Assembly: GCA_910575245.1 (NCBI GenBank)
Contig: CAJTEN010000018.1
Span: 1 to 64,000, forward strand
Source of the DNA: Clostridia bacterium
GTDB taxonomy: Bacteria; Bacillota; Clostridia; Lachnospirales; Lachnospiraceae
Reading direction: 5' to 3'
DNA length: 64,000 bases
A model generated the notes under the pieces. The model searched no databases and was not told the DNA's origin. It saw only the letters and a program-made list of their open reading frames with translations. This document shows, one piece after another, positions 44,540 to 54,250 of the stretch. Each line of letters starts with the position of its first letter. Positions within the stretch are counted from its first letter, which is position 1. A program made the position numbers and the translations under genes.

Positions 44540-45001
44540 ATGATATTTGATAGAAATGAAAATCTGAAAAACTACAGAGGAATTGACAGGAACCTGGATG
44601 CGGCCATTGATTTCCTGTTGTCTGCGGAGCTGGATGATCTGGCTGTCGGGAAAACCGTGATCGACGGGGAACGCGTTTTTATACAGGTACAGGATGCCTG
44701 TACGAAGGATATCGTGCAGGGAAGTTATGAGTACCACAGATGTTATATGGATATCCAGATCGGCATACAGGGGGAGGAGAGAATACTCCTTGGCGGCAAT
44801 GTGACGCGGCAGGTACAGGAATACCGTCCGGATATCGGTCTGGTACAGTGTGAAAGGGCGGCAGAGTGCATCTTAAGAAGAGGATATTTTGCCCTGTTCC
44901 GGGCAGGGGAATATCATATGCCCGGAATTGCCGTGGATGATTCTGCAGACAGGAAGATCAGAAAAGCGGTCGTGAAAGCAGCGGAGCAGGTGAGATTATG
45001 A
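44540..45001 (+). CDS. YhcH/YjgK/YiaL family protein (probable sialic acid anomerase)
   Basis: A 153-residue cupin-like protein. The central ESHRxxxDI-type region appears here as YEYHRCYMDIQIGIQGEE, and the C-terminal FRAGEYHMPGI supplies the other metal ligands. E. coli NanQ of this family speeds the alpha/beta interconversion of sialic acid so that the lyase receives its preferred form. It is translationally coupled to nanK by an ATGA overlap. Confidence 0.9.
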   Translation: MIFDRNENLKNYRGIDRNLDAAIDFLLSAELDDLAVGKTVIDGERVFIQVQDACTKDIVQGSYEYHRCYMDIQIGIQGEERILLGGNVTRQVQEYRPDIGLVQCERAAECILRRGYFALFRAGEYHMPGIAVDDSADRKIRKAVVKAAEQVRL

Positions 45002-45888
45002 AGGTCATGGTGTTGGACATCGGAGGGACCTGTGTAAAATCAGCTGTTTATCAGGAAGGAGATCTTCTGGATGTGCGTGAAAGTCCGTCAGAGGCCAGGT
45101 TTGGCGGCCGGTATCTGATGGAAAAGGCTGAGGATATCATCAGTAGTTATCGGACACAGTATGAATTTGAGCGGATCGGAATCAGTACGACCGGGCAGGT
45201 CGATCCCATGGAAGGCAGAATTCTTTACGCGAATCAGAATGTTCCGGATTACACGGGGACGCGTGTGCGCGAACAGATGGAAGCGGCATTTGGGATGCCC
45301 GTTACGGTGGAGAATGATGTGAATGCAGCCGGTATCGGAGAGGCTGTTTTCGGCGCCGGTATCGGGCAGCGGCATTTTATCTGTATGACGATCGGGACAG
45401 GAATCGGAGGAGCCGTATTTCTGGACGGCAGATTATACAGAGGCAGCAGCTTCTCCGCTGGTGAATTCGGGGCTATGGTAATGTATCCCGGACAGAGAGA
45501 TGCATCCAGGGACATGTTCAGCGGATGTTATGAGAAGTTTGCATCCACCACGGCGCTTGTGGAGCGTGTGCGGCGCTCCTGTCCGCAGATTACAGACGGG
45601 AGAGCGGTTTTTGCGCATCTGGACGATGGAGCTGTCAGAGAGATCGTGGATGACTGGATTGGTGAGATTGTAAACGGTATAGTAACATTGATTCATATAT
45701 TTAATCCTGCCGCGCTTATCATAGGCGGCGGTGTGACGGAGCAGGATTATGTGTTTTCTGCCGTCAGGGAGAGAGTCCGAAGAGAGATCATACCGGTTTT
45801 CCGGAACGTAGTGATCAGGAAGGCGGTTCTGGGCAACATGGCCGGGATGTATGGAGTCGGGGCGCTGGCGGAAGGGATCAGGCTTTGA
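44998..45888 (+). CDS. nanK: ROK-family N-acetylmannosamine kinase
   Basis: A 296-residue sugar kinase. The phosphate motif DIGGTCVKSAVY opens the protein, ENDVNAAGIGEAVFGAG carries the catalytic Asp, and MTIGTGIGGAVF binds ATP. The CxCGxxGC zinc motif usual in ROK kinases is replaced by FSGCYEKFAS, so zinc is probably not bound. In this context it phosphorylates ManNAc to ManNAc-6-P for NanE; glucokinase activity is the main alternative. Confidence 0.88.
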   Translation: MKVMVLDIGGTCVKSAVYQEGDLLDVRESPSEARFGGRYLMEKAEDIISSYRTQYEFERIGISTTGQVDPMEGRILYANQNVPDYTGTRVREQMEAAFGMPVTVENDVNAAGIGEAVFGAGIGQRHFICMTIGTGIGGAVFLDGRLYRGSSFSAGEFGAMVMYPGQRDASRDMFSGCYEKFASTTALVERVRRSCPQITDGRAVFAHLDDGAVREIVDDWIGEIVNGIVTLIHIFNPAALIIGGGVTEQDYVFSAVRERVRREIIPVFRNVVIRKAVLGNMAGMYGVGALAEGIRL

Positions 45889-45906
45889 AAGGGGCGCGGT
45901 ACAGGG

Positions 45907-46764
45907 ATGGAACAGCAGAATTTATTGTTGGAGATACAATCCGCATACAATCAGTTTACAAAAGTAGAAAAAAAGGTTGCAGATTTCGTGATGAGGCATC
46001 CGGAACAGGTGATATTTATGTCGATTACGGATCTGTCAGAGGCATGCAAGGTTGCGGATGCCAGTGTCCATCGTTTCTGCAGAACCATGAAACTGAAGGG
46101 GTATCAGGAATTTAAGATGAAGATGTCCATCAGCCTGCATATGAATCAAAGTGCCGGAGAGGAGAACAGCAAAGGGGACAGTAAGGAGAATTCCGTGTTA
46201 AAGTATGCGGAACGGATCATGAACAGCAACATCACCGCACTGAAGGAGACCAATGCCCTGCTCAATGAGGAACAGCTGGAGAAGACACTTACGCTGATGC
46301 AGAATGCAAGGAATGTCTATTTCTTCGGGGTGGGGGACAGTCTGCTGACCGCGCAGGAAGCGACCAACAGGTTCATGCGCATCACCAGGAAGGTGCATTG
46401 TATCACGGATCCTCATATGCAGGCTATGTCTGCGGCTATGGCGGATGCTGATGATCTGATCATTATTATATCTTATTCCGGCGCCACGAAGGATAATATT
46501 CATGTAGCGCAGCTGGCTAAGGAAGTCGGCGCCGGTATTGTGGCCATCACCAGATTTATCAAGTCCCCTCTGACAGCTTATGCGGATGCGGTGCTGCTGA
46601 GCGGCTCTGATGAAGACCCTCTCGACGGAGGTTCCATGAGTACGAAGCTCGGCCAGCTTTATCTGGTGGATATTCTTTTTCGGGAGTACTATAAGAGGAA
46701 TGAAACCGAATCCGTACATAACAATCATCTTTCATCGGGTGCGGTGACTGATAAGCTGATTTAA
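45907..46764 (+). CDS. MurR/RpiR-family transcriptional regulator of the sialic-acid operon
   Basis: A 285-residue protein with an N-terminal helix-turn-helix (about 1-77: FTKVEKKVADFVMRHPEQV, then CKVADASVHRFCRTMKLKGYQEFK) and a C-terminal SIS sugar-phosphate domain (about 120-260: VYFFGVGDSLLTAQEATNRF, then IIISYSGATKDNIHVAQLAK). Last gene of the operon with AAAGGGG before it. By analogy with NanR-type RpiR repressors, a phosphorylated amino sugar such as ManNAc-6-P should relieve repression at the repeated site 36490-36534. Confidence 0.92.
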   Translation: MEQQNLLLEIQSAYNQFTKVEKKVADFVMRHPEQVIFMSITDLSEACKVADASVHRFCRTMKLKGYQEFKMKMSISLHMNQSAGEENSKGDSKENSVLKYAERIMNSNITALKETNALLNEEQLEKTLTLMQNARNVYFFGVGDSLLTAQEATNRFMRITRKVHCITDPHMQAMSAAMADADDLIIIISYSGATKDNIHVAQLAKEVGAGIVAITRFIKSPLTAYADAVLLSGSDEDPLDGGSMSTKLGQLYLVDILFREYYKRNETESVHNNHLSSGAVTDKLI

Positions 46765-47053
46765 GATATGGACGATATGATTTGCGGATGATTCTGAAGT
46801 GAGACAGCATGCCCGGCTGTTTCTGGGAAGCAGGGAGGACGAAGCAATGGACTTACGGGCAGTGCAATCAAGGAATACCAGTGAGCCCTGCGTCTGCGGA
46901 AAGCGGAGCACGTCTTCTGCTTCAGTAAAATATTTCGACGGGGGAGAGGCTGTACCCCCCCCGGGAATACCGGAAGGAATAGGTACCGGGGATATAGTTG
47001 TTCCGGAGGGGGCATCAATTTTCTGCGCTGCGTCTTTTGCCGTCAGGCTTCTG
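46765..47053. other. Convergent intergenic region, nothing supported
   Basis: The rightward frame 46799-47173 runs into the antisense of the kinase gene and has low-complexity, non-protein character. No clear terminator hairpin with a T-tract is visible, which is unusual between two convergent units. Confidence 0.4.
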
Positions 47054-49636
47054 TCAGCGCCTGAGCTGGTTCATAATCCTGAACAATTTCTTGATATCGA
47101 TTGGTTTCGCCAGATGTTCATTTACCCCGGCATCCTTTGCCATTGCGATATCCTCTTCAAACGCGTTGGCTGATATGGCAATAACGGGTACGGTTCCCGC
47201 ATCCGGCCGGTTCAGTGCGCGGATCACACGGGTTGCCTCGTATCCACTCATGACCGGCATCATCAAATCCATGAGCACACAGTCAAATGTTCCGGGAGTG
47301 GACGATGTGAAGGCATCTACGGCGGCTTTTCCGTCGTTGGCAGTCACAACATCCGCACCCGCTTCCTTCAGCATGAATTCTATAATTTCACAGTTGAGTT
47401 CGTTATCCTCCACCAGAAGGACATGCATTCCTGCAATACTGGCCTGTACATTCGTCTCTTCCTCCACAGGCGGTGTGCTCCATGATTCGTCAATTCGAAG
47501 GGGCAGAGTAATCTGAACCACGCTGCCCTTACCGACCTGACTGTCTATTTCAACGGTTCCCTTCAGCTGGTCTGTCAGCTTCTTCACGATGGACATACCA
47601 AGTCCGGCGCCGTTATAGTGGGTTCTTGCGCCTTGATGCTCCTGGGAAAAAGGTTCAAAAATGTGCTTTCTGAATTCTTCTCCGATGCCGATTCCGGTAT
47701 CTTCGATCACAAACCGATAGTTTGCAGTCCCGTCCTGGCAGGGGATCTCCTTTACCCGGACAAATACAGAACCATGAGGCCGGTTATATTTGAGGGCGTT
47801 ATTAATGACATTTGTCAGAATTTGTTTCAGATAAAGCGGATTTCCGATCACTCTGTTATGCTGCAGGCCGGCCGTCTCCAGTACTAAGCGGATATTGGCT
47901 TCATCCGCCTGGGGAGACAGGATCGTGACACAGTCTTCCAATGCAGTATGAAGGTCAAACGGCTCCAACACCTCTGTCGTTCTTCCGCTATCCAGCTTAC
48001 TGGCCTGAAGAACATCGTTAACCAGAGACAGCAGATGCTCTGTCGACACATGGATTTTCTTCCGGCATTCCCGCTGTCTCTCCGAATTATCCTGGCTTCT
48101 CTCCATGATGGCCAACATTCCCAGAATCACGTTGATGGGGGTACGGAGGTCGTGGGACATGTGGGAAAGGAATTCGCTTTTTGCCGAGTTTGCCTTTCTG
48201 ACTTTCTCCAGAAGCTCCATAATGGCCTGTTCCTGCTTCTTCCTCGCCACCATGACCTCGGTGATGTCCTGATGGTATCCGTTCAGGCAGACACCCGGCT
48301 TCCTGAATGTCTTGTCCGGCACACCGCCGCAGCGGACATAGATTTTCCCCAACGTCGGATGATTCCATGGATAAATCACTTCGGAACGTCCGGTTTCCAG
48401 GATCTCCGTTACCGCTTCCTGCACCATATCCACATAGTCGGAATCAATATTCTCAAACCAACGCCGATAGCATTCCTCGGGTTCAATCTCCTCCGTTACC
48501 CCCAGGAGAATCCGCATGGTTCGGTCAGCATACATCCTTGGCGGGCAACCCTCCTCCAGTTCGATGGTCCAGATGCCTGTTCTGGCTCCCTCCAGAATAT
48601 CTTCCAGGTTTCGCCGTGCCTCCAGCTTATTCTTTTCTTCCTGCTCCACTACGGCATTGATATCCCGCAGGGCAAAAATCGCGCAGTTTTCTTTTGCTGT
48701 CTTCTCTGTGGCAGAAAAATGAATTTCCAGATGTTTCAGGCCAAAGAGACTGTCGTTCACCTGATATCGGACAGAGAACTTCTTCTCGCTCCTGAGTTTG
48801 GCGAGTACATAGTCTTTTTGGGTTACGGCGCGGAGCCGTTCCTGATCCCGGGAAACCACATATCGGGAAATATAGCTCTCCATAGCTGTTTCATAGCCGT
48901 CCTGAAAGCAGACAGCCGGATCCATGCTCATCTGCTCGTTGTTCCGGTAGATTTCGCATTCACCTGTGTCGAAGTTTACCTGAAAGATGTCCAGATAGTC
49001 TACACTGAGGGCATGGAGAACGTTATAGCTTCGTTTTTGGAGTTCGCGGACCAGATTGCGCCGTTTCAGGGAAAATACAATAAAGTATGCCGCAGTCTGG
49101 AGCATATTCGATGTGTATTCCAGCGACTTCACAGGCGGGTTGTCCACGCCGTAAAAGCCGATGATCTTCTGACCGTCATAGAGGGGAACCACTACAAGAG
49201 AGCGGACATCTTGCAGCTTCAGAGCCTGATACGCAAGGGGGTCGGTTCTTTGGATATCTTCCAGGTTCTCGATGACGATATACCTTCCGATGCCGAAATT
49301 CCGATACCAGCCGGCACACACTTCCGGAGGGATATTTTGAAGATTTTCTTTCTCTGGCTCTACCCCGTCGGCTACCCACTCATAAGTGTTGTCATTGCCT
49401 CCGGATTCGTTCCGTTCAAATATATAGGTACGTTCCCCGTTCAGCGCTTTTCCCAGATACTCCAGCAGCACTGTCAGCGACTGGTCCGGAGTCTCCTCCA
49501 ATAAAGCGATGCGAAGCGCCTCATTGATGACGGTTTCCGGATTCTGAATGCTTCGTATATCGTTGTGCCGCTGATGGCATCCGATGGCAGATATGCCATC
49601 GTCGGTTCGTTCAAAGAGTTCTCTTGAATAATCCAT
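47054..49636 (-). CDS. Hybrid sensor histidine kinase with GAF and PAS-like domains
   Basis: An 860-residue cytoplasmic protein without membrane helices. Order: GAF-like sensor (about 40-190), a second linker sensor, a PAS-like domain (about 350-470), HisKA with phospho-acceptor His495 in FLSHMSHDLRTPIN, HATPase with the N, G1 and G2 boxes (VINNALKYN, EDTGIGIGEEF, GAGLGMSIVKKL), and a C-terminal receiver with Asp790 in CVLMDLMMPVMSG. The start at 49636 has AGGAAGGA upstream; a longer frame would add 53 basic residues. No Hpt domain. It is divergent from a second hybrid kinase, with which it may share a pathway. Confidence 0.93.
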   Translation of the reverse strand: MDYSRELFERTDDGISAIGCHQRHNDIRSIQNPETVINEALRIALLEETPDQSLTVLLEYLGKALNGERTYIFERNESGGNDNTYEWVADGVEPEKENLQNIPPEVCAGWYRNFGIGRYIVIENLEDIQRTDPLAYQALKLQDVRSLVVVPLYDGQKIIGFYGVDNPPVKSLEYTSNMLQTAAYFIVFSLKRRNLVRELQKRSYNVLHALSVDYLDIFQVNFDTGECEIYRNNEQMSMDPAVCFQDGYETAMESYISRYVVSRDQERLRAVTQKDYVLAKLRSEKKFSVRYQVNDSLFGLKHLEIHFSATEKTAKENCAIFALRDINAVVEQEEKNKLEARRNLEDILEGARTGIWTIELEEGCPPRMYADRTMRILLGVTEEIEPEECYRRWFENIDSDYVDMVQEAVTEILETGRSEVIYPWNHPTLGKIYVRCGGVPDKTFRKPGVCLNGYHQDITEVMVARKKQEQAIMELLEKVRKANSAKSEFLSHMSHDLRTPINVILGMLAIMERSQDNSERQRECRKKIHVSTEHLLSLVNDVLQASKLDSGRTTEVLEPFDLHTALEDCVTILSPQADEANIRLVLETAGLQHNRVIGNPLYLKQILTNVINNALKYNRPHGSVFVRVKEIPCQDGTANYRFVIEDTGIGIGEEFRKHIFEPFSQEHQGARTHYNGAGLGMSIVKKLTDQLKGTVEIDSQVGKGSVVQITLPLRIDESWSTPPVEEETNVQASIAGMHVLLVEDNELNCEIIEFMLKEAGADVVTANDGKAAVDAFTSSTPGTFDCVLMDLMMPVMSGYEATRVIRALNRPDAGTVPVIAISANAFEEDIAMAKDAGVNEHLAKPIDIKKLFRIMNQLRR

Positions 49637-49909
49637 ATGCCTGTCCTTCCTATAGACCGCCTTCCGGTCATAATTAGTACCTGCGGATTCCGGCACGGAA
49701 AAAAATCTTCCGGGATGCTTCTGCTTCGGAATATTGGTACAGTTTCTCTGTGTTTCCATATGGCTTCGCCGCAAAATTAGTAATATGTGTGTCATAATAC
49801 CATATGTTCCCTGATTACGTCAATATGGAAGCGGGTTATTGCCATGTTTTGAGCATTTGCTGATGGCCTCCGGATCCCACGGGGCCAGCCGGGATAATGA
49901 TCAGGATTC
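49637..49909. other. Divergent region between two hybrid kinases
   Basis: No gene. Moderately A/T rich around 49780-49850. The leftward promoter is not obvious; the rightward one is at 49910-49938. Confidence 0.4.
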
Positions 49910-49938
49910 TTGACACTGTATTCGGCAGGGGTTAGAAT
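49910..49938 (+). promoter_or_regulatory. Near-consensus promoter for the second hybrid kinase
   Basis: TTGACA (49910-49915), a 17-base spacer and TAGAAT (49933-49938). Initiation near 49945 would leave almost no leader before an ATG at 49948, so the real start must be further in; 50017 fits. Confidence 0.75.
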
Positions 49939-50016
49939 AAAAAAAACATGCTTTTCGTGGGATCTTGTGTCAAAACTGACATGGGTGCAAGCATAAATGG
50001 GGAATGGAATTACAGT

Positions 50017-51687
50017 ATGGGAAACAGGCAGAATATGGATTATGGTATAGAAGAGCAGGAGAAGCGGATCGGGGAATTGGAGCAGCAGGTTAGAACATTA
50101 GAAGCAGCGCTGCAGGCGGCGGAGGAGACGAACCAGGCAAAGAGCCGTTTCCTGTCCAACATGTCCCATGACATCCGTACGCCTATGAATGCCATTATGG
50201 GAATGACCTCTATCGGTTTGTCTCATATTGACGAGAAGGCAAGGGTCCAGGATTGTCTGAGCAAGATACAGACCGCGGCATCGCATCTGATGAGTCTGGT
50301 CAATGATGTGCTGGATATGTCGCGTATTGACAGCGGCCGAATCACGCTGAATAAGGAGCCCTTTTCACTTGCGGATCTGATTCATGATATTTCCGTGATC
50401 GTGCGGCCCCAGGCTGCCCAGAAGAATCAGGAGCTGAAGATAGAGATCGGCCGGATCGAGGAGGAGAATCTGTTAGGGGATTCGCTCCATCTGCGCCAGA
50501 TCCTGGTCAATATTATCGGAAATGCGGTAAAATACACTCTGAATGACGGATGTATACAAATAAGGTTTGCGCAGCATTTTATAGAGCCCGGTGTAGAGGA
50601 TGCTTCCGGGCAGCGGAAAGTGTGTCTGGATTTTCGCTGCGAGGACAATGGTATTGGTATGAGCCGGGAGTTTTTGGAAAAGATTTTTCTTCCCTTTGAG
50701 CGCGTACATAATGATATCACCAGTAAGATAGAGGGTACCGGGCTTGGAATGTCCATAGTGAAGAATCTTGTGGAGCGTATGGACGGGCAGATCAGCGTGG
50801 AGAGTGAGGAGGGAGTCGGAAGCTGTTTTATGGTAGAGATTCCGTTCGTCACCGCGCCGCAGCAGGATGGAGTCCTGAACCTGCCGGATGGAGTTTCGGT
50901 ACTAATCGCGGAGAAAAGAAAAGAACGTGCCGGACAGATGGCAAGATATCTGCGGGAGAGCGGCCTTGCTTCGGTGCATCTGGAGAACGGGGCCCAGGCG
51001 GTAACCTGGCTGACGGAAGCGCAGTATGAGGGGCGTATGCCCTGTGCTATGCTGTTGGGAGAGGAACTGGAAGACATGCCGGTCTTAAATCTTGCGGCGC
51101 ATGTACGTCAGCTGGCAGGACGGGAGTTCCCGATTATTCTGGTATCGGAGGGAGATTGGGTGAAGCTGGAGTATCGGGCGACGCATGCGGGAATCAATGC
51201 TTTTGTACCCTGTCCGCTTTTCAAGAGCAGACTGCTTGGGACACTGGCCGAGCTGACCGGCAGTACCTGTGCCTCTGATGTCTCATCTGACCGTAGCCGG
51301 GATTTCAGCGCATATCGTGTTCTGCTGGTAGAGGACAATGAACTGAATCAGGAAATTGCCGTGGAACTGTTAGCTGTTACAGGAGTCCAGGTGGAGGTCG
51401 CAGATGACGGAGCCCAGGCGGTAGAGATGTTTGCCCGTTCTCCGGAGGGATATTACGATCTGATCTTTATGGATATCCATATGCCGGTTATGGACGGACA
51501 TGAGGCAACAAGGCAGATCCGCCGTATGGACAGGACGGATGCCGGGAATATATGGATTGTTGCCATGACAGCGGATGCCTTTGTGGAGGATGTCAGGCAG
51601 GCGAAGGAGGCAGGCATGAATGAGCATATTTCAAAGCCTGTAGAACCCGGACGCCTGCAGGAGATTCTGTATCAGCAGCTGAAGTAA
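50017..51687 (+). CDS. Hybrid histidine kinase with pseudo-receiver and receiver domains
   Basis: A 556-residue soluble kinase. A short coiled coil (about 10-40) leads into HisKA with His51 in FLSNMSHDIRTPMN, HATPase (GNAVKYT, CEDNGIGMS, GTGLGMSIVKNL), a degenerate receiver (about 300-415) whose acidic pocket reads LIAEK and whose phospho-Asp position is not Asp, and a true receiver with Asp486 in LIFMDIHMPVMDG. No sensor domain is left, so input must come from a partner. Starts at 49948 or 49981 are in frame but the promoter position and the GGAAT site favour 50017. The HD-GYP-like gene follows after 19 bases. Confidence 0.9.
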   Translation: MGNRQNMDYGIEEQEKRIGELEQQVRTLEAALQAAEETNQAKSRFLSNMSHDIRTPMNAIMGMTSIGLSHIDEKARVQDCLSKIQTAASHLMSLVNDVLDMSRIDSGRITLNKEPFSLADLIHDISVIVRPQAAQKNQELKIEIGRIEEENLLGDSLHLRQILVNIIGNAVKYTLNDGCIQIRFAQHFIEPGVEDASGQRKVCLDFRCEDNGIGMSREFLEKIFLPFERVHNDITSKIEGTGLGMSIVKNLVERMDGQISVESEEGVGSCFMVEIPFVTAPQQDGVLNLPDGVSVLIAEKRKERAGQMARYLRESGLASVHLENGAQAVTWLTEAQYEGRMPCAMLLGEELEDMPVLNLAAHVRQLAGREFPIILVSEGDWVKLEYRATHAGINAFVPCPLFKSRLLGTLAELTGSTCASDVSSDRSRDFSAYRVLLVEDNELNQEIAVELLAVTGVQVEVADDGAQAVEMFARSPEGYYDLIFMDIHMPVMDGHEATRQIRRMDRTDAGNIWIVAMTADAFVEDVRQAKEAGMNEHISKPVEPGRLQEILYQQLK

Positions 51688-51706
51688 GGAGTACAGTGAG
51701 GGAAAG

Positions 51707-53587
51707 ATGCAGCCATATCAGGAAGAATATATTGCAAACTTAAAAGATATTGCTGCTAACACGGCGCGAAAGAAGCCGGAGGGACTCTCTTTTGAGGCAT
51801 ATCAGGCGGAACTGTCGGCGAACAGAGGGCAGATCGAACAGAAAGTGATGCGCAACATGGAACTTCTCAAGGGAGAATTATTTCCCCTGTTAGACCACCT
51901 GCTGGAAGCGGATGAGACAGTTCTTGCACAGTTGCAGGAGTTTGCCGGCAAACTGTTTCAGTTCGGAGAGGAACTGGACGTAGGGCTCTTCTGCCATATC
52001 CATCAGGCGCTGTTGAATCGGGCGCGGCTGCTCAAGAACCGGAACAGTATGATAGAGGAGTTGTACTGGCTGGGGCTTGGACGGAACAGCCGTTGCAGCA
52101 AGCTGATCGGATTGGAGCAGTCTGTGGTGGAGAATTATATGTCCGAGATGCGGCTCTGCTTTACGGAAGCGGGCGCATATCTGAAATACTTCGATGAGAT
52201 TGAGGATAAGGAAACCAGGGCATACATACTGCGGTCCCGTGCCAATATGTCTCTCGGACAGTTTGCATCGCCCGAGGAGAAGATCCGCCGTGTGCGGCAG
52301 ACACTGCAGATTCTGCAGGATAAGTACTATCAGGAGAAAGAGCCGGATCTGCCTTGGGACAGATATATTTTCATGGTGCACAGACAGATGGCAAGCAGCA
52401 TTTCCTTCCACAAGGATAATACCATGAGTGCGGAGGACATTGAAGCGATCATGGAATCGGTGTATATCGTGTACCAGACGCGGCTTCAGGAAGCGGACGG
52501 GCGCGGAGAGCAGCCGCCGATTCATTCCGCTTTTTCCTATTATGCGATATCTTATTACTGTGGGCTGGATACCCTGGAGGGCCTTCTGACGAAGATGGAA
52601 CAGTTGATGGACAGGACAGACCTTTCTGACTTTTCTGCGGAAAACATGTATGGCCTCATCTCTCTGCCTGCATTTTACTGTCAGTATTTTAAGCAGTATC
52701 CAGACAGGCTTCCCGGCCGCAGAGAATATATCGAAAGCCTGTATCAGCGCATCCTGGATTATGTGGACGCTTTTCCGGATGCGCCGGAGAATGAGACGCT
52801 CTTTTTATATCTCAGGCAGCTGTCCATCAGTTTTGTGGAGACCGAGCATAGTATTTCTTATGGCGCTTTTCTGGTGAAGCTGTTGATGCGGTTTGCACCG
52901 GATCTCTATATCCAGTCGTATATTGTGGCCAGAGCGGCAACGGTTCTGTGCCGGATCATTATAACGGAAGAACCGGATTACTTTGATGATATTGAGCAGA
53001 TCAGGGTCTTGGAAGATCCGGAGGAAAAGCGTCGGAAAGTGTTGGAATATGCATGGAACTGCGGGATACTTCATGATGCAGGCAAGATCAATTTCCTTAA
53101 TATGTATGCCCAGGCGGGACGGCAGTGGTTTGCAGAGGAATACGAAATGACGCAGATGCATACGATCCTGGGGCATGTCTGCCTCGCGGAGTGTCCGTCT
53201 ACCCGTCTCTATGCATCAGCAGCGCTGGGACATCACAGCTGGTATGATGGTTCTCGCGGATATCCGGATACTTACAGGAGGCTGGAATGTCCGGAAAGGC
53301 AGATGGTAGATATCATCAGTCTGCTGGACTGGCTGGAGAATGTGACGGACGCCCAATATCTGTTTACCGGTATGAAAATGAGTTATGACGAGGCGGTGTC
53401 ATCTGCTGTTTCTATGGAGGGCAGACGTTTTTCCCCTCTGCTGACGGCAAGGCTCCGGGACGGACAGATTGTGGAACAGTTAAGATGTGCCTTCGGCGAG
53501 GGACGATCGGAAGCCTACAGGCTGCTGTATGATGGGGAGACCGCAGGGGGCATGACCATCCGGCTGCACGATTTTGAAAAGGAGTAA
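51707..53587 (+). CDS. HD-GYP-like domain protein, probable output of the kinase pair
   Basis: A 626-residue protein. Residues 1-~420 are helical with no recognised domain. Residues ~430-600 carry an HD-GYP-type phosphohydrolase core: HDAGK with His456-Asp457, a histidine in MHTILGH, then HHSWYDGSRGYP (His509-His510, Gly518-Pro520). Most metal ligands of cyclic-di-GMP phosphodiesterases are kept, although the HHExxDGxGYP motif is altered at the Glu. It is cotranscribed with the hybrid kinase but has no receiver of its own, so it would be controlled by protein contact. Confidence 0.82.
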   Translation: MQPYQEEYIANLKDIAANTARKKPEGLSFEAYQAELSANRGQIEQKVMRNMELLKGELFPLLDHLLEADETVLAQLQEFAGKLFQFGEELDVGLFCHIHQALLNRARLLKNRNSMIEELYWLGLGRNSRCSKLIGLEQSVVENYMSEMRLCFTEAGAYLKYFDEIEDKETRAYILRSRANMSLGQFASPEEKIRRVRQTLQILQDKYYQEKEPDLPWDRYIFMVHRQMASSISFHKDNTMSAEDIEAIMESVYIVYQTRLQEADGRGEQPPIHSAFSYYAISYYCGLDTLEGLLTKMEQLMDRTDLSDFSAENMYGLISLPAFYCQYFKQYPDRLPGRREYIESLYQRILDYVDAFPDAPENETLFLYLRQLSISFVETEHSISYGAFLVKLLMRFAPDLYIQSYIVARAATVLCRIIITEEPDYFDDIEQIRVLEDPEEKRRKVLEYAWNCGILHDAGKINFLNMYAQAGRQWFAEEYEMTQMHTILGHVCLAECPSTRLYASAALGHHSWYDGSRGYPDTYRRLECPERQMVDIISLLDWLENVTDAQYLFTGMKMSYDEAVSSAVSMEGRRFSPLLTARLRDGQIVEQLRCAFGEGRSEAYRLLYDGETAGGMTIRLHDFEKE

Positions 53588-53781
53588 ATGTTTCTGATGT
53601 TCGATTGTGACAAGAAAATGTTTCCTGCTATGCCGCCAGACCGCGCATGGATGGGATGAGTAAGATTATAAAATGTGGTATTGCCTGCCATGCCAAAAAC
53701 TGTAAAGCGGTGTTTGAAGAAGGAAAGGACGAATAGGAGAAGCAGCGTCGGTTGGATTAGAAGGGAAAGAAGGAACTGGCC

Positions 53782-54250
53782 ATGAAGAAAATGCTACTTA
53801 CAGCAAATGGGTTATCGACACCGGAAATCAGAGAAGTGTTCCATGAAATGACCGGCAACGACGGGAAGAATGTCAGAGTTTTATTTATTCCCACTGCCTC
53901 GCGCACGGAGGAGGAACTTGTTTATGTGAGAAAAACATATGAGGAATTGCTGGCTTCCGGGATCCTGCCGGATCATATTACGGTTTTTGAAATTGATAAA
54001 TGCCTGGAAAACGGAAATTGCTACGACTTGTATGCGTATGACTGCTTTGTTGTCTGCGGCGGGAATACCTATTATTTACTTTCCAAATTAAAGGAGAGCG
54101 GATTTTTCTGCACTGGGATTTGTCTGTGAGAAGATCGTGCCCCATTATGAGGCAGGCTTTGACGCACAGCTGGATCCGGAAAGCAGCTTTCTGTGTATCA
54201 GAGACTTTACGGCCCTGCAGGTGAAAGAAACTATCAGAGCCACGATTTAA
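53782..54250 (+). pseudogene. Peptidase E-like (S51 / class I amidotransferase-like) gene with internal deletion
   Basis: The first ~108 residues follow the family (MKKMLLTANGLSTPEI, VRVLFIPTAS, VVCGGNTYYLLSKLKESGF). The expected next part with the catalytic GxSAGS nucleophile is missing. Beyond a frame change at about 54110 the C-terminal part returns in another frame (KIVPHYEAGFDAQLDPESS to a stop at 54250). The join shows a deletion of roughly 60 residues. Inactive. The preceding 53588-53781 holds a 26-residue Cys-rich frame (53656-53736) of doubtful meaning. Confidence 0.8.

Noticed and set aside
46799..47173. A 124-residue rightward protein after the RpiR gene
   Set aside because: Composition is not protein-like, there is no family resemblance, and the frame runs antisense into the kinase gene.
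47948..49504. A 518-residue frame on the plus strand
   Set aside because: It lies entirely opposite the hybrid kinase, whose domains are unambiguous; the frame stays open because of codon bias on the other strand.
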